This document shows, in pieces, positions 1-6,547 of a stretch of DNA of 64,000 nt (within the stretch, counting starts at the first letter, position 1; every line of letters starts with the position of its first letter). A program made the translations under genes and the position numbers. The notes beneath the pieces are model-generated. The model saw only the letters and a program-made list of their open reading frames with translations, was not told where the DNA came from and did no database searches. The DNA lies in contig NZ_CP076538.1 of assembly GCF_018885265.1 (NCBI RefSeq), positions 992,001 to 1,056,000 of the forward strand. The letters are read 5' to 3'. This stretch comes from Amycolatopsis aidingensis. GTDB lineage: Bacteria > Actinomycetota > Actinomycetes > Mycobacteriales > Pseudonocardiaceae.

Positions 1-432
1 CGGTTCGCGGCGCTGGTCTGCGGTGCGCTGGCGATCGCGGTGGTGCTGTTCCTCGGCATGCTCGCCATCCGGGGCGCCGCCCAGCTGGACACCGTGAGCG
101 TCGAGGGGTTCGCCGCGCAGTGCCTCAACCTGGCCCTGTTCGGCAGCGTCTTCGGTGCGCTGGCCGGCGCGCTCGGCGGGGCCTTCGGGAACCGCTCGCT
201 GGCGCTCGGGGTCACCGCCGGGGTGGGGGTGCTGGCCTACGCGGCGAACACCTTCGCCGGGCAGCTCGGGGCGGACTGGCTGCGCAACCTCTCGCCGTTC
301 TACTACTACAGCGGCGGCGAACCGTTGCGCAACGGCATGCAGTGGGCGGACGCCGGAATCCTGGTGCTGATCGCCGCCGCACTGGTGGCCGCGGGCACCC
401 TGGCGTTCACCAAACGCGACCTGAACACGTGA
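1..432 (+). CDS. ABC-2 type transporter permease, C-terminal part (5' end outside window)
   Basis: The frame is open from the first base and ends with TGA at 430-432, so only about the last 143 residues of a membrane protein are present. It shows alternating hydrophobic segments rich in Ala, Gly, Leu and Val (about residues 1-25, 40-60, 65-85 and 118-138) and ends with a short charged tail, KRDLNT. The sequence NLSPFYYYSGGEP just before the last membrane segment resembles the end of ABC-2 family permeases, which pair with a separate ATPase to export drugs or lipids. That ATPase is not in the window. The family assignment rests on topology and this motif; substrate unknown. Confidence 0.65.
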   Translation, partial: RFAALVCGALAIAVVLFLGMLAIRGAAQLDTVSVEGFAAQCLNLALFGSVFGALAGALGGAFGNRSLALGVTAGVGVLAYAANTFAGQLGADWLRNLSPFYYYSGGEPLRNGMQWADAGILVLIAAALVAAGTLAFTKRDLNT

Positions 433-451
433 CATCCCCAGCTCACCCGGC

Positions 452-535
452 GTGTTTGCTCCCCACGCACCCGTGTTTGCCGCCCACGCGCACGAGTTTG
501 CCGCTCAGGTACGCGGGTTTGCCGCTCGCGTACCC
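452..535. repeat. 21-bp tandem repeat, four units
   Basis: Units start at 452, 473, 494 and 515, exactly 21 bp apart, each beginning GNGTTTGC followed by CGCY-rich sequence and ACGYAC-like ends. They fill the gap between the ends of the permease gene and the convergent methyltransferase gene, and no coding function is apparent. There are no unique spacers, so it is not a CRISPR. A role in transcription ending or as a variable-number repeat is possible. Confidence 0.8.
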
Positions 536-541
536 GAGCGG

Positions 542-1213
542 CTACCCGTCCAGCCGGAACTCGGCGCGCCAGCGGTACACCTCGGTGCCTGGCGAGTCCT
601 CGAGTCGTTCGATCCGCACCGGCGCGAGGCCGTCGGCGCCGAAGGCCTCGATGTCGGCCGGGGTGAGCGGCCACGGCGGCCCGTCCCGGCTCGGTTCGTC
701 CCGGCCGGCCGCGACGACCAGCAGCGTGCCACCGGGCGCGACCATCCCGCGGACCCCGCCGATAGCGGCAGCACGCGGCGGATCGGGCAGGGCCTGCACG
801 GTGTGGATCTCGAGCACCAGGTCGAAGGCGCCTGCCCACTCGGGCGGCGGGTCCAGCAGGTCCGCGACGCGGTAGCGCACGGCGGAGCCGGGATTGCGCT
901 CGCGGGCCAGCTGCACGGCGGTGGCGGAGACGTCGAACGCGGTGGTGTCGAAGCCGAGGCTCGCGAGGAACTCGGCGTCCGAGCCCAGCCCGCAGCCCAC
1001 CACCAGTGCCCGCCTGCCCGTGCCGACGATCTCGTGCTGCCGTGCCCACTGCGCGAGCAGGATGCTCGGTTCCCTCCGGTTCCACGGCATCGCCACCGAA
1101 CCGGCCCGTGCCTCGCGGTAGAGGCGGTCGAACCAGCCGGTGGCGTCCCCCTCGGCGAGCGACCGCGTGGCCAGCAGGTCCGCTCGCGCCTCCCAGCCCT
1201 CGGTGTCGTCCAT
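542..1213 (-). CDS. class I SAM-dependent methyltransferase
   Basis: The 223-residue protein has a Rossmann-type methyltransferase core. The SAM-binding glycine motif is VVGCGLGSDAEFLASLG (about residues 71-87), followed by an acidic strand end (TTAFDVS), an RVADLLDPP loop (motif II region) and a later VAPGGTLLVV strand. The N-terminal segment WFDRLYREA...PWNRREP resembles the small-molecule (thiopurine-type) methyltransferase group. The substrate cannot be told. It is the last gene of a minus-strand trio (DUF3224, winged-helix protein, methyltransferase) and starts 6 bp after the winged-helix gene ends, so it is probably cotranscribed. Confidence 0.85.
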   Translation of the reverse strand: MDDTEGWEARADLLATRSLAEGDATGWFDRLYREARAGSVAMPWNRREPSILLAQWARQHEIVGTGRRALVVGCGLGSDAEFLASLGFDTTAFDVSATAVQLARERNPGSAVRYRVADLLDPPPEWAGAFDLVLEIHTVQALPDPPRAAAIGGVRGMVAPGGTLLVVAAGRDEPSRDGPPWPLTPADIEAFGADGLAPVRIERLEDSPGTEVYRWRAEFRLDG

Positions 1214-1219
1214 CCCGGC

Positions 1220-2347
1220 CTACTCCTCCCAGCTCACCCGCGTGCCGGTGAACCCGCGCGCCGTGGCCACCCGCTCCGCCTCCGCCTCGACCTCGTCCCG
1301 CACCTCACGGGTCAGTGTCCATAGTGGATTAACCGTGACGTCGAGCCGCCTGCCTGCCGACTTCGTCCGCCAGGTCCCGGCGATCTCGCCGCAGGTAAGC
1401 AGCGCGCCCGGGTTCCCGATGATCTTCCAGATCTCCTTGTGCCGCGGCTTGTCCGGTACGAGCGTCAGCCGGTCGCGGGACTGTAGCAGCGGGTCCCATG
1501 GTGGCAGCAGCCGCACCAGGTCGGGCTCCGGCGGGTTCTCCAGTTCCGGGACCTGCCCGGCCGGCAGGTATGCGGGGCGGCCGTCCACCCGCACCTCGAC
1601 CAGGTCCGATGGCCACAGGCTCTCGGTCACCGTCCGTTTCGTGGTGCCGAGGAACCCGGCGACCTCGGCCGCGGTCGCCGGGCCGTGCAGCCGCAGGTAG
1701 GCCGTGGCGAGCCGGGTGGCGCCCGCCGGGTCCGGCTCGGTGGGCACCGGCGGCCGCCCGGCCACCGGCGCGAGGGTGGCCGGCGCGGCCCCGGCCACCA
1801 GCCGTACCCCGGCCAGCGGCGCGGCCAGCCGCAGCACCTGCTCGAAGACGTGCGTGGCCTGACAGCCCCGGCACCATCGGGAGAGTCCCGCAGGCACCAT
1901 GGCGGTCACCGCGGCGCTGGCGGCGCCCTTGGTCATCGGCTTGCCGACCACCTCGCGCAGTGCGCGGGCCGCGGTCAGCAGTGCCTCGGCCGCCGGCATC
2001 CCAGCCTCGGCCACCTCCTGGTCACGCCAGTTCATCCTGGCCCGCGCGTCCGCCTCGTGCAGCGGCAGCAGCGCGGGAATCAGGGCGGGGAACTCGGCCG
2101 CGCGGTGGTAGTGCGGTGCGCCCCGGACCGACCACGTAAGGGTGAACCGCGGATCGTCCACAAGCGAGGCCGCCGGAACCGGTTCCCTCGTCCTTGCCGT
2201 CAGCGCCACGGCGGCCGAGTCCCGCTGGCTGATGTCCTGCACGCCGAGATCGAACACGGCCAGCGCCGCCGGGTCGGCCCCGGTGCGGTGCAGCCCATGC
2301 GCCAGGATCCGGTAGGCGAGCACCTGCTCGCGGTCGATCGCCAGCAT
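1220..2347 (-). CDS. winged-helix DNA-binding domain protein (HTH_42/AlkZ-YcaQ-like)
   Basis: This 375-residue protein fits the HTH_42 family by length and by its motifs: an early LGVQDISQRDSAAVAL segment (family 'QD' motif region, about residues 34-50), a central winged-helix stretch (GPATAAEVAGFLGTTKRTV), and a C-terminal LPPWDPLLQSRDR...GNPGALL segment typical of the group. Characterised relatives (AlkZ, YcaQ) are DNA glycosylases that unhook interstrand crosslinks or alkylated bases; whether this member is one is not certain. The ATG at 2347 lies 2 nt past the stop of the upstream DUF3224 gene, so the two are translationally coupled. Confidence 0.8.
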   Translation of the reverse strand: MLAIDREQVLAYRILAHGLHRTGADPAALAVFDLGVQDISQRDSAAVALTARTREPVPAASLVDDPRFTLTWSVRGAPHYHRAAEFPALIPALLPLHEADARARMNWRDQEVAEAGMPAAEALLTAARALREVVGKPMTKGAASAAVTAMVPAGLSRWCRGCQATHVFEQVLRLAAPLAGVRLVAGAAPATLAPVAGRPPVPTEPDPAGATRLATAYLRLHGPATAAEVAGFLGTTKRTVTESLWPSDLVEVRVDGRPAYLPAGQVPELENPPEPDLVRLLPPWDPLLQSRDRLTLVPDKPRHKEIWKIIGNPGALLTCGEIAGTWRTKSAGRRLDVTVNPLWTLTREVRDEVEAEAERVATARGFTGTRVSWEE

Positions 2348-2349
2348 CC

Positions 2350-2754
2350 TTACTCCCGGCGCAGCGAGTAGTCGAAGGTGTACTCCATGGTCTCGCTCGC
2401 CCCCGCGATGGTGCCGCTGCCGCCGATGCCAGCCAGCTCCCCGGTTCCGGAGCCGGGCACCACGGTCCAGGTCCCCTCGACCCCGCCAGGGCCGTAGCTC
2501 ACCTCGTGCCGGATCACGAAGCTCCCCTTGCGACCGTCCACACTGCCCTCGATTCGTTCGAAGCCGGGCGCCGTCTGCCCGCCGCCCGCGTAGCCCTCGC
2601 CCGCGTAGTACATCAGGTAGTCGCATACCGAGCTGCCCTCGATGACACCGGTATACGCGAAGGTGGCATGCGCATGCGCGAACCGCGGCCCGTCCTCCTC
2701 GCCGCTCACGACCCGTTCGTCCCAGCTGCGCATGGTGAAGGTGTTTTCGCTCAT
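2350..2754 (-). CDS. DUF3224 domain-containing protein
   Basis: A 134-residue protein resembling DUF3224, a small beta-barrel-like family of unknown function found beside regulators. Landmarks are an N-terminal FTMRSWDE strand, a central GFERIEGSVDGRKGSFVIRH stretch and a Gly-rich end (GTGELAGIGGSG) before EYTFDYS. I chose the ATG at 2754 because the longer frame to 2784 would place its start inside the operator-like palindrome at 2776-2796. It heads a minus-strand trio and is divergent from the WYL regulator at 2817, which probably controls it. Confidence 0.75.
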   Translation of the reverse strand: MSENTFTMRSWDERVVSGEEDGPRFAHAHATFAYTGVIEGSSVCDYLMYYAGEGYAGGGQTAPGFERIEGSVDGRKGSFVIRHEVSYGPGGVEGTWTVVPGSGTGELAGIGGSGTIAGASETMEYTFDYSLRRE

Positions 2755-2775
2755 GGGAGGCAGCCTGCACCCTCT

Positions 2776-2796
2776 ACCTGACATCTTGTGTCAGGT
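2776..2796. promoter_or_regulatory. perfect inverted repeat, likely operator for the WYL regulator
   Basis: ACCTGACA-TCTTG-TGTCAGGT: 8-bp perfect arms with a 5-bp spacer, lying between divergent starts at 2754 and 2817. Divergent placement with a helix-turn-helix regulator is the classic layout of an autoregulated pair. Confidence 0.7.
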
Positions 2797-2803
2797 TTTT
2801 CTG

Positions 2804-2809
2804 GATAAT
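2804..2809 (+). promoter_or_regulatory. -10 element GATAAT of the WYL regulator gene
   Basis: GATAAT ends 7 bp before the ATG at 2817, so transcription would begin at or next to the start codon. No ribosome-binding site is visible, consistent with a leaderless mRNA, which is common in actinobacteria. The operator palindrome sits directly upstream, over the expected -35 region. Confidence 0.6.
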
Positions 2810-2816
2810 TCGAACC

Positions 2817-3785
2817 ATGCGGGCTAGCAGGTTGCTCTCGGTGCTGCTGTTGTTACAGAACCGGGGGCGGATGACGGCGGATGAGCTGGCCGCCGAGCTG
2901 GAGGTGTCGGTGCGCACGGTGTACCGGGACCTCGATGCCCTTTCCGGTGCGGGGGTGCCGGTCTACGCCGACCGCGGCCGCACCGGCGGCTACCAGCTCG
3001 CCGCGGGCTACCGGACCCGGCTGACCGGCCTGACCGAGCAGGAGGCGCAGTCGCTGTCCCTCGCCGGGCTGCCGGTGGCGGCCGCCGAACTGGGCCTTGG
3101 CACGGTGCTGACCACCGCACAGCTCAAGCTGCACGCCGCGCTGCCCGGTGAGCTGCACCCGCGGGCCGGCAAGATCGCCGAGCGGTTTCACCTGGACGTG
3201 CCCGGCTGGCACCGGGACATCGAGAGCCTGCCGCACCTGCCCGCGCTGGCCGAGGCGGTGTGGCAGTCCAGCCGGATCATGGTGCGCTACCGCAAATGGG
3301 GAAGTCGCGAGGTCAGCAGGACCCTGGATCCGCTCGGCCTCATCCTCAAGGGCGGCAGCTGGTACCTGGCCGCGCGGTGCGCCGGCACCGACCGCACCTA
3401 CCGGGTCTCCCGGATGCTGGAGCTCACCGACCTCGGCGAGCGGTTCGACCGGCCCGCGGATTTCGACCTCGCGCGGTACTGGCGGGAGTGGTCCGAGCAG
3501 TTCGAGCGGCGGCTGTACTCCCGGATCGCGGTGGTGCGCATGTCGCCGCTGGCCCAGGACCTCGTACCGTTCTACTGCGGGACCGTCGGGGTGCGGGCGC
3601 TGCACGCGGCAACCGGGCCACCGGACGAGCACGGGTGGCTGCGGGTGGACCTTCCGGTGGAGCCGACCCGCGCCGCGGTCGGGGAGCTACTGCGCTTCGG
3701 CCAGGAGCTGGAGGTGCTGGAGCCGGAGGACCTGCGGGAACAGGTCGCCGAGGCGGCGAGAAAGGTGGTGGGGCGCTATGGCTGA
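2817..3785 (+). CDS. YafY-type transcriptional regulator (HTH + WYL domain)
   Basis: The 322-residue protein begins with a DeoR-like winged helix (about residues 4-60; MTADELAAELEVSVRTVYRD is the recognition-helix region, followed by GAGVPVYADRGRTGGYQL). A WYL domain follows at about residues 140-220, with GGSWYLAARCAGTDRTYRVSR in the usual W-Y-L position, and then a C-terminal WCX-like extension. WYL domains sense ligands, often nucleic-acid-related. Its gene overlaps the uroporphyrinogen-synthase-like gene by 8 nt, so both are read together. The palindrome at 2776-2796 probably mediates autoregulation and control of the divergent DUF3224 operon. Confidence 0.9.
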   Translation: MRASRLLSVLLLLQNRGRMTADELAAELEVSVRTVYRDLDALSGAGVPVYADRGRTGGYQLAAGYRTRLTGLTEQEAQSLSLAGLPVAAAELGLGTVLTTAQLKLHAALPGELHPRAGKIAERFHLDVPGWHRDIESLPHLPALAEAVWQSSRIMVRYRKWGSREVSRTLDPLGLILKGGSWYLAARCAGTDRTYRVSRMLELTDLGERFDRPADFDLARYWREWSEQFERRLYSRIAVVRMSPLAQDLVPFYCGTVGVRALHAATGPPDEHGWLRVDLPVEPTRAAVGELLRFGQELEVLEPEDLREQVAEAARKVVGRYG

Positions 3786-4584
3786 GCTGGACGGGGTCAC
3801 GATCGGCGTCACCGCCGAGCGCAGGGCCGAGGAGTTCATCGGCGCGCTGCGCAGGTACGGGGCCACCGTGTGGCACGCGCCGACCATCCGGATCGTGCCG
3901 CTGCCGGGCGACGAGCGGCTGCGCGCGGCGACCGAGGACGTGCTGACCGGGTCGGTGGACCTGGCCGCGGTCACCACCGGTGCCGGGTTCCGCGGCTGGC
4001 TGGACGCCGCCGACGGCTGGGGACTGGGGCAGCGCCTGCGCGAGGTCCTCACCGGGGCGCGGATCTTCGTGCGCGGGCCCAAGGCGATGGGGGCGGTGCG
4101 TGGCAGCGGGCTCACCGAGGAGTGGTCCGCGCCGGGGGAGACCAACGCCGAGCTGTTCGAGGAGCTGCTGCGGCAACGGGTCGCAGGCGGGCGGGTGGCG
4201 GTGCAGCTGCACGGGACCCCGCTGCCCGAGCACACCGGCGCGCTCACCGCGGCGGGCGCCGAGGTGGTGGAGGTGCAGCCGTACCGCTGGCAGTGGCCTG
4301 CCGACCTCGCCCCGGCGCGGGAGCTGATCGACGGCGTGCTGGCCGGGCGAGTGCACGCGCTCGCCTTCACCAGCGCCCCGGCCACCGCGAACCTGCTGAC
4401 CCTGGCGGGGGAGAGTGGCAGGTACCCGGAGTTTGTCTCCGCGCTGCGGGAGAGAGTGCTGTGCGCCTGCGTGGGACCAGTCACCGCCGCGCCGTTGACC
4501 GAGCTCGACGTCCCGACGCTGCAGCCGCGGCGGCAGCGGCTCGGTGCCCTGGTCAAGCTGCTGGCAGCCGAGCTGGCGTCCTAG
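3778..4584 (+). CDS. uroporphyrinogen-III synthase-like protein (HemD family)
   Basis: This 268-residue protein has the two-lobed HemD pattern: IGVTAERRAEEFIGALRRYG at the start, DLAAVTTGAGF (about 60-70), RIFVRGPKAMGAVRG (about 95-110), VAVQLHGTP and VVEVQPYRWQWP near the hinge, then ALAFTSAPATANLL and CACVGPVTAAPL in the C-terminal lobe. HemD enzymes close hydroxymethylbilane to uroporphyrinogen III in haem, sirohaem and cobalamin synthesis. No other tetrapyrrole gene is adjacent, and pairing with a WYL regulator rather than hemC suggests an accessory copy or a related function. Its 3' end overlaps the convergent membrane-protein gene by 32 bp. Confidence 0.75.
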   Translation: MAELDGVTIGVTAERRAEEFIGALRRYGATVWHAPTIRIVPLPGDERLRAATEDVLTGSVDLAAVTTGAGFRGWLDAADGWGLGQRLREVLTGARIFVRGPKAMGAVRGSGLTEEWSAPGETNAELFEELLRQRVAGGRVAVQLHGTPLPEHTGALTAAGAEVVEVQPYRWQWPADLAPARELIDGVLAGRVHALAFTSAPATANLLTLAGESGRYPEFVSALRERVLCACVGPVTAAPLTELDVPTLQPRRQRLGALVKLLAAELAS

Positions 4585-5077
4585 TGCGGAGGTGGTACGC
4601 CCAGGTCAGCGCGGCCAGCATCGGCCCCCACAGCGCCAATGGCAGGTAACACAGCGCCATCAGCAGTTCCCACCCGTTGCCGTCCGGGGCTCCGGCCTGT
4701 GGCTCCTGGAAGAACATCAGCGGGGCGGGCGTCCACATCACGATGAGCGCCGCCGAACCGGCCCCGGCCGGAAGGAGTACGGCAAGCGGTGGGATCGGCC
4801 GCCCGCCGATGCCGGGAACCCACCGCGGCACCACCTCGCCCCAGGGCCGGACGAGCCCGAGTGACAGCAGCGCGGCGCCCTCCGCGAGCAGGCACAGCCC
4901 GATCAGGTACAGCTTCGCCGACCAGGTGGCGGTGTTGGCCTGGAACCGGTCTTCGGCCCAGCCGAGCGGGAATCCGAGCACCCAGCCGAGTCGCCACAGG
5001 GCGGTCGGGATCGTGAGCAGCGGGATGATCATGGCCACCCGCCTCGCCCACGGTGGAACATGCCGCCCGCCCGCCAT
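4553..5077 (-). CDS. hypothetical membrane protein, four predicted helices
   Basis: A 174-residue protein with four hydrophobic stretches: VAMIIPLLTIPTALWRLGWV, LYLIGLCLLAEGAALLSLGL, PLAVLLPAGAGSAALIVMW and LLMALCYLPLALWGPMLAAL. Topology is all that can be read; I do not recognise the family. The ATG at 5077 is supported by an AGGAGGG ribosome-binding site 4-5 nt upstream on this strand. The 3' end overlaps the convergent HemD-like gene by 32 bp. Confidence 0.75.
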   Translation of the reverse strand: MAGGRHVPPWARRVAMIIPLLTIPTALWRLGWVLGFPLGWAEDRFQANTATWSAKLYLIGLCLLAEGAALLSLGLVRPWGEVVPRWVPGIGGRPIPPLAVLLPAGAGSAALIVMWTPAPLMFFQEPQAGAPDGNGWELLMALCYLPLALWGPMLAALTWAYHLRTRTPARLPAA

Positions 5078-5195
5078 CGCGCGCCCTCCTGTGTTGCCTG
5101 CCGGTCCAGCGTGTCGGCTTCGAACCCGCCTGCACTTCCCGCTGGGGTGGGAACGGGTTGCCCGCCAGGGGGAGGTCGTGCGGCAAGCTGGCGGC

Positions 5196-5528
5196 ATGGA
5201 CGAGGAACTGCATGAGCGGGTCCGGGAGATGGTCGCCACGGTGCCGCCGGGCAAGGTCGCGACCTACGGCGATATCGCGGCGATGTCCGGTGCGCCCTCC
5301 CCGCGCCTGGTCGGCCGCATCCTGGCCGAGGACGGCAGCGACCTGCCCTGGCACCGGATCCTGCGGGCGGATGGCACCCCCGCCCCGCATCTGGCGCGGG
5401 AGCAGCTGGAGCGGCTGCGGGCCGAGGGGGTACTGGCCGAGGGGGATCGGGTGGATCTGCGCACCCATCGCTGGCAACCGGACGCGCGGCCCGATGCGGA
5501 GCAGCACCAGCCTGGCCTGTTCCCCTAG
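5196..5528 (+). CDS. alkyltransferase-like protein (ATL, MGMT family without the active cysteine)
   Basis: The 110-residue protein has the DNA-binding fold of O6-methylguanine methyltransferases: VPPGKVATYGDIAAMSG (helix-turn-helix entry), SPRLVGRIL (arginine finger region) and LPWHRILRADG. In the active enzymes that last motif reads PCHR; here Cys is replaced by Trp, so it cannot accept alkyl groups. ATL proteins flag O6-alkylguanine for nucleotide excision repair. The ATG at 5196 matches the usual N-terminus; a GTG at 5178 with a close GGGGGAGG is an alternative. From memory, mycobacteria also keep such a gene close to adnAB. Confidence 0.88.
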   Translation: MDEELHERVREMVATVPPGKVATYGDIAAMSGAPSPRLVGRILAEDGSDLPWHRILRADGTPAPHLAREQLERLRAEGVLAEGDRVDLRTHRWQPDARPDAEQHQPGLFP

Positions 5529-5530
5529 CT

Positions 5531-5549
5531 GAAGGTTAGCCTTGCCTAA
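5531..5549 (+). promoter_or_regulatory. iron box (DmdR/IdeR-type operator)
   Basis: GAAGGTTAGCCTTGCCTAA matches the actinobacterial iron-box consensus TTAGGTTAGSCTAACCTAA at 15 of 19 positions. It lies 25 bp upstream of the siderophore-interacting-protein start at 5575, so that gene is expected to be repressed when iron is plentiful. Confidence 0.75.
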
Positions 5550-5574
5550 ACAACTGATGTGGGGGTAGGGCAGT

Positions 5575-6453
5575 ATGACCTCGACCGCGCGGAACACCGG
5601 ATCGGCACTTGCCTATCGCGCCGTCCGGGTGACCGGGGTGCGCACGCTGACACCGCATATGGTCCGGATCAGCTTCACCGGCTGCGAACCGGATGGGCTG
5701 CGCGCGCTGCCGCCCGCCGCCCCGGACCAGTACGTCAAGGTGTTCTTCCCGCTGCCGAGCCAGCAGCGGCCGCAGCTGCCGCCGCCGGTGGTCGAGGACG
5801 CGATGTCCTGGTACCGCACCTACCTCGCGATGCCGGACGAGGTGCGCCCGCCGATGCGCACGTACACCATCCGCGCCTACCGGCAGGCCGAGCGGGAGAT
5901 CGACATCGACTTCGCGCTGCACCCCGACGGTGGTCCCGCGTCGACCTGGGCGGCATCCGCGCGGCCGGGGGATGAGGTGGCGATTCTCGGTCCACACGGT
6001 CTGTACCAGGTGCCCGAGGCCACCGAATGGCAACTGCTGGTCGGCGACGAGCCGGCCCTGCCCGCGATCGGCGCGATCCTGGAGGCCCTGCCAGAGGGGG
6101 CGCGGGCGCTGGCCTACGTTGAGGTCGAGGGTCCGGCGGAGGAGCAGCAGCTGTCCAGCCCTGGCAGCGTGGAGGTCAGCTGGATCCACCGGCGGGAGGC
6201 GGCGCACGGCCGGCGACTGCTGGCCGCCGTGCGCGCGGCCGAGTTCCCCGCGGGTGTCCCGTACGCCTGGATCGCCGGCGAGGCGGGCCTGGTCAAACTG
6301 GCCCGCAGGCATCTGGTGCGCGAGCGGGGGTTCGACAAGCGGGCGATCACCTTCACCGGTTACTGGCGGCTCGGCCGGACCGAAGAGGACACCGGCAGGG
6401 AGAACATGCGCAAACTGGACGCGGGTGAACCCCTCGACGACCCCACCGACTGA
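5575..6453 (+). CDS. siderophore-interacting protein (ferric-siderophore reductase, SIP/ViuB family)
   Basis: This 292-residue flavoprotein has an FAD-binding beta barrel with the family motif RTYTIRAY (about residues 98-105) and DIDFALH, then the NAD(P)H-binding half starting at LLVGDEPALPAIGAIL and ending YAWIAGEAGLVKLARRHLVRE...TGYWRLG. The family reduces ferric siderophores in the cytoplasm to release Fe2+. GGGGGTAGGG precedes the ATG as a ribosome-binding site, and an iron box lies directly upstream. No siderophore synthesis or uptake genes are nearby, so it acts as a solitary iron-regulated unit. Its stop is followed 7 bp later by repeat element copy 1. Confidence 0.92.
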   Translation: MTSTARNTGSALAYRAVRVTGVRTLTPHMVRISFTGCEPDGLRALPPAAPDQYVKVFFPLPSQQRPQLPPPVVEDAMSWYRTYLAMPDEVRPPMRTYTIRAYRQAEREIDIDFALHPDGGPASTWAASARPGDEVAILGPHGLYQVPEATEWQLLVGDEPALPAIGAILEALPEGARALAYVEVEGPAEEQQLSSPGSVEVSWIHRREAAHGRRLLAAVRAAEFPAGVPYAWIAGEAGLVKLARRHLVRERGFDKRAITFTGYWRLGRTEEDTGRENMRKLDAGEPLDDPTD

Positions 6454-6459
6454 TGTGTC

Positions 6460-6536
6460 CTGAACGTGGCTTTTCGGACGTTAGGTGTTGTGAACGGCAC
6501 TTCTGAGACATCTGACGTCGCGAAAGCCACGTTCAC
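6460..6536 (+). repeat. 77-bp intergenic element, copy 1
   Basis: The ends are inverted: CTGAACGTGGC at the left and GCCACGTTCA at the right (the last base here is C, so one terminal mismatch). The interior carries GAACGGCACTT and ACATCTGACGTCGCGAA blocks shared with copies at 26174-26250 (opposite orientation) and 54655-54731. It lies between the siderophore-interacting-protein and adnA genes. Confidence 0.85.
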
Positions 6537-6547
6537 TGCCTTGAGGC

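Noticed and set aside
452..535. CRISPR array
   Set aside because: Units are contiguous 21-mers without unique spacers, and no cas genes are present.
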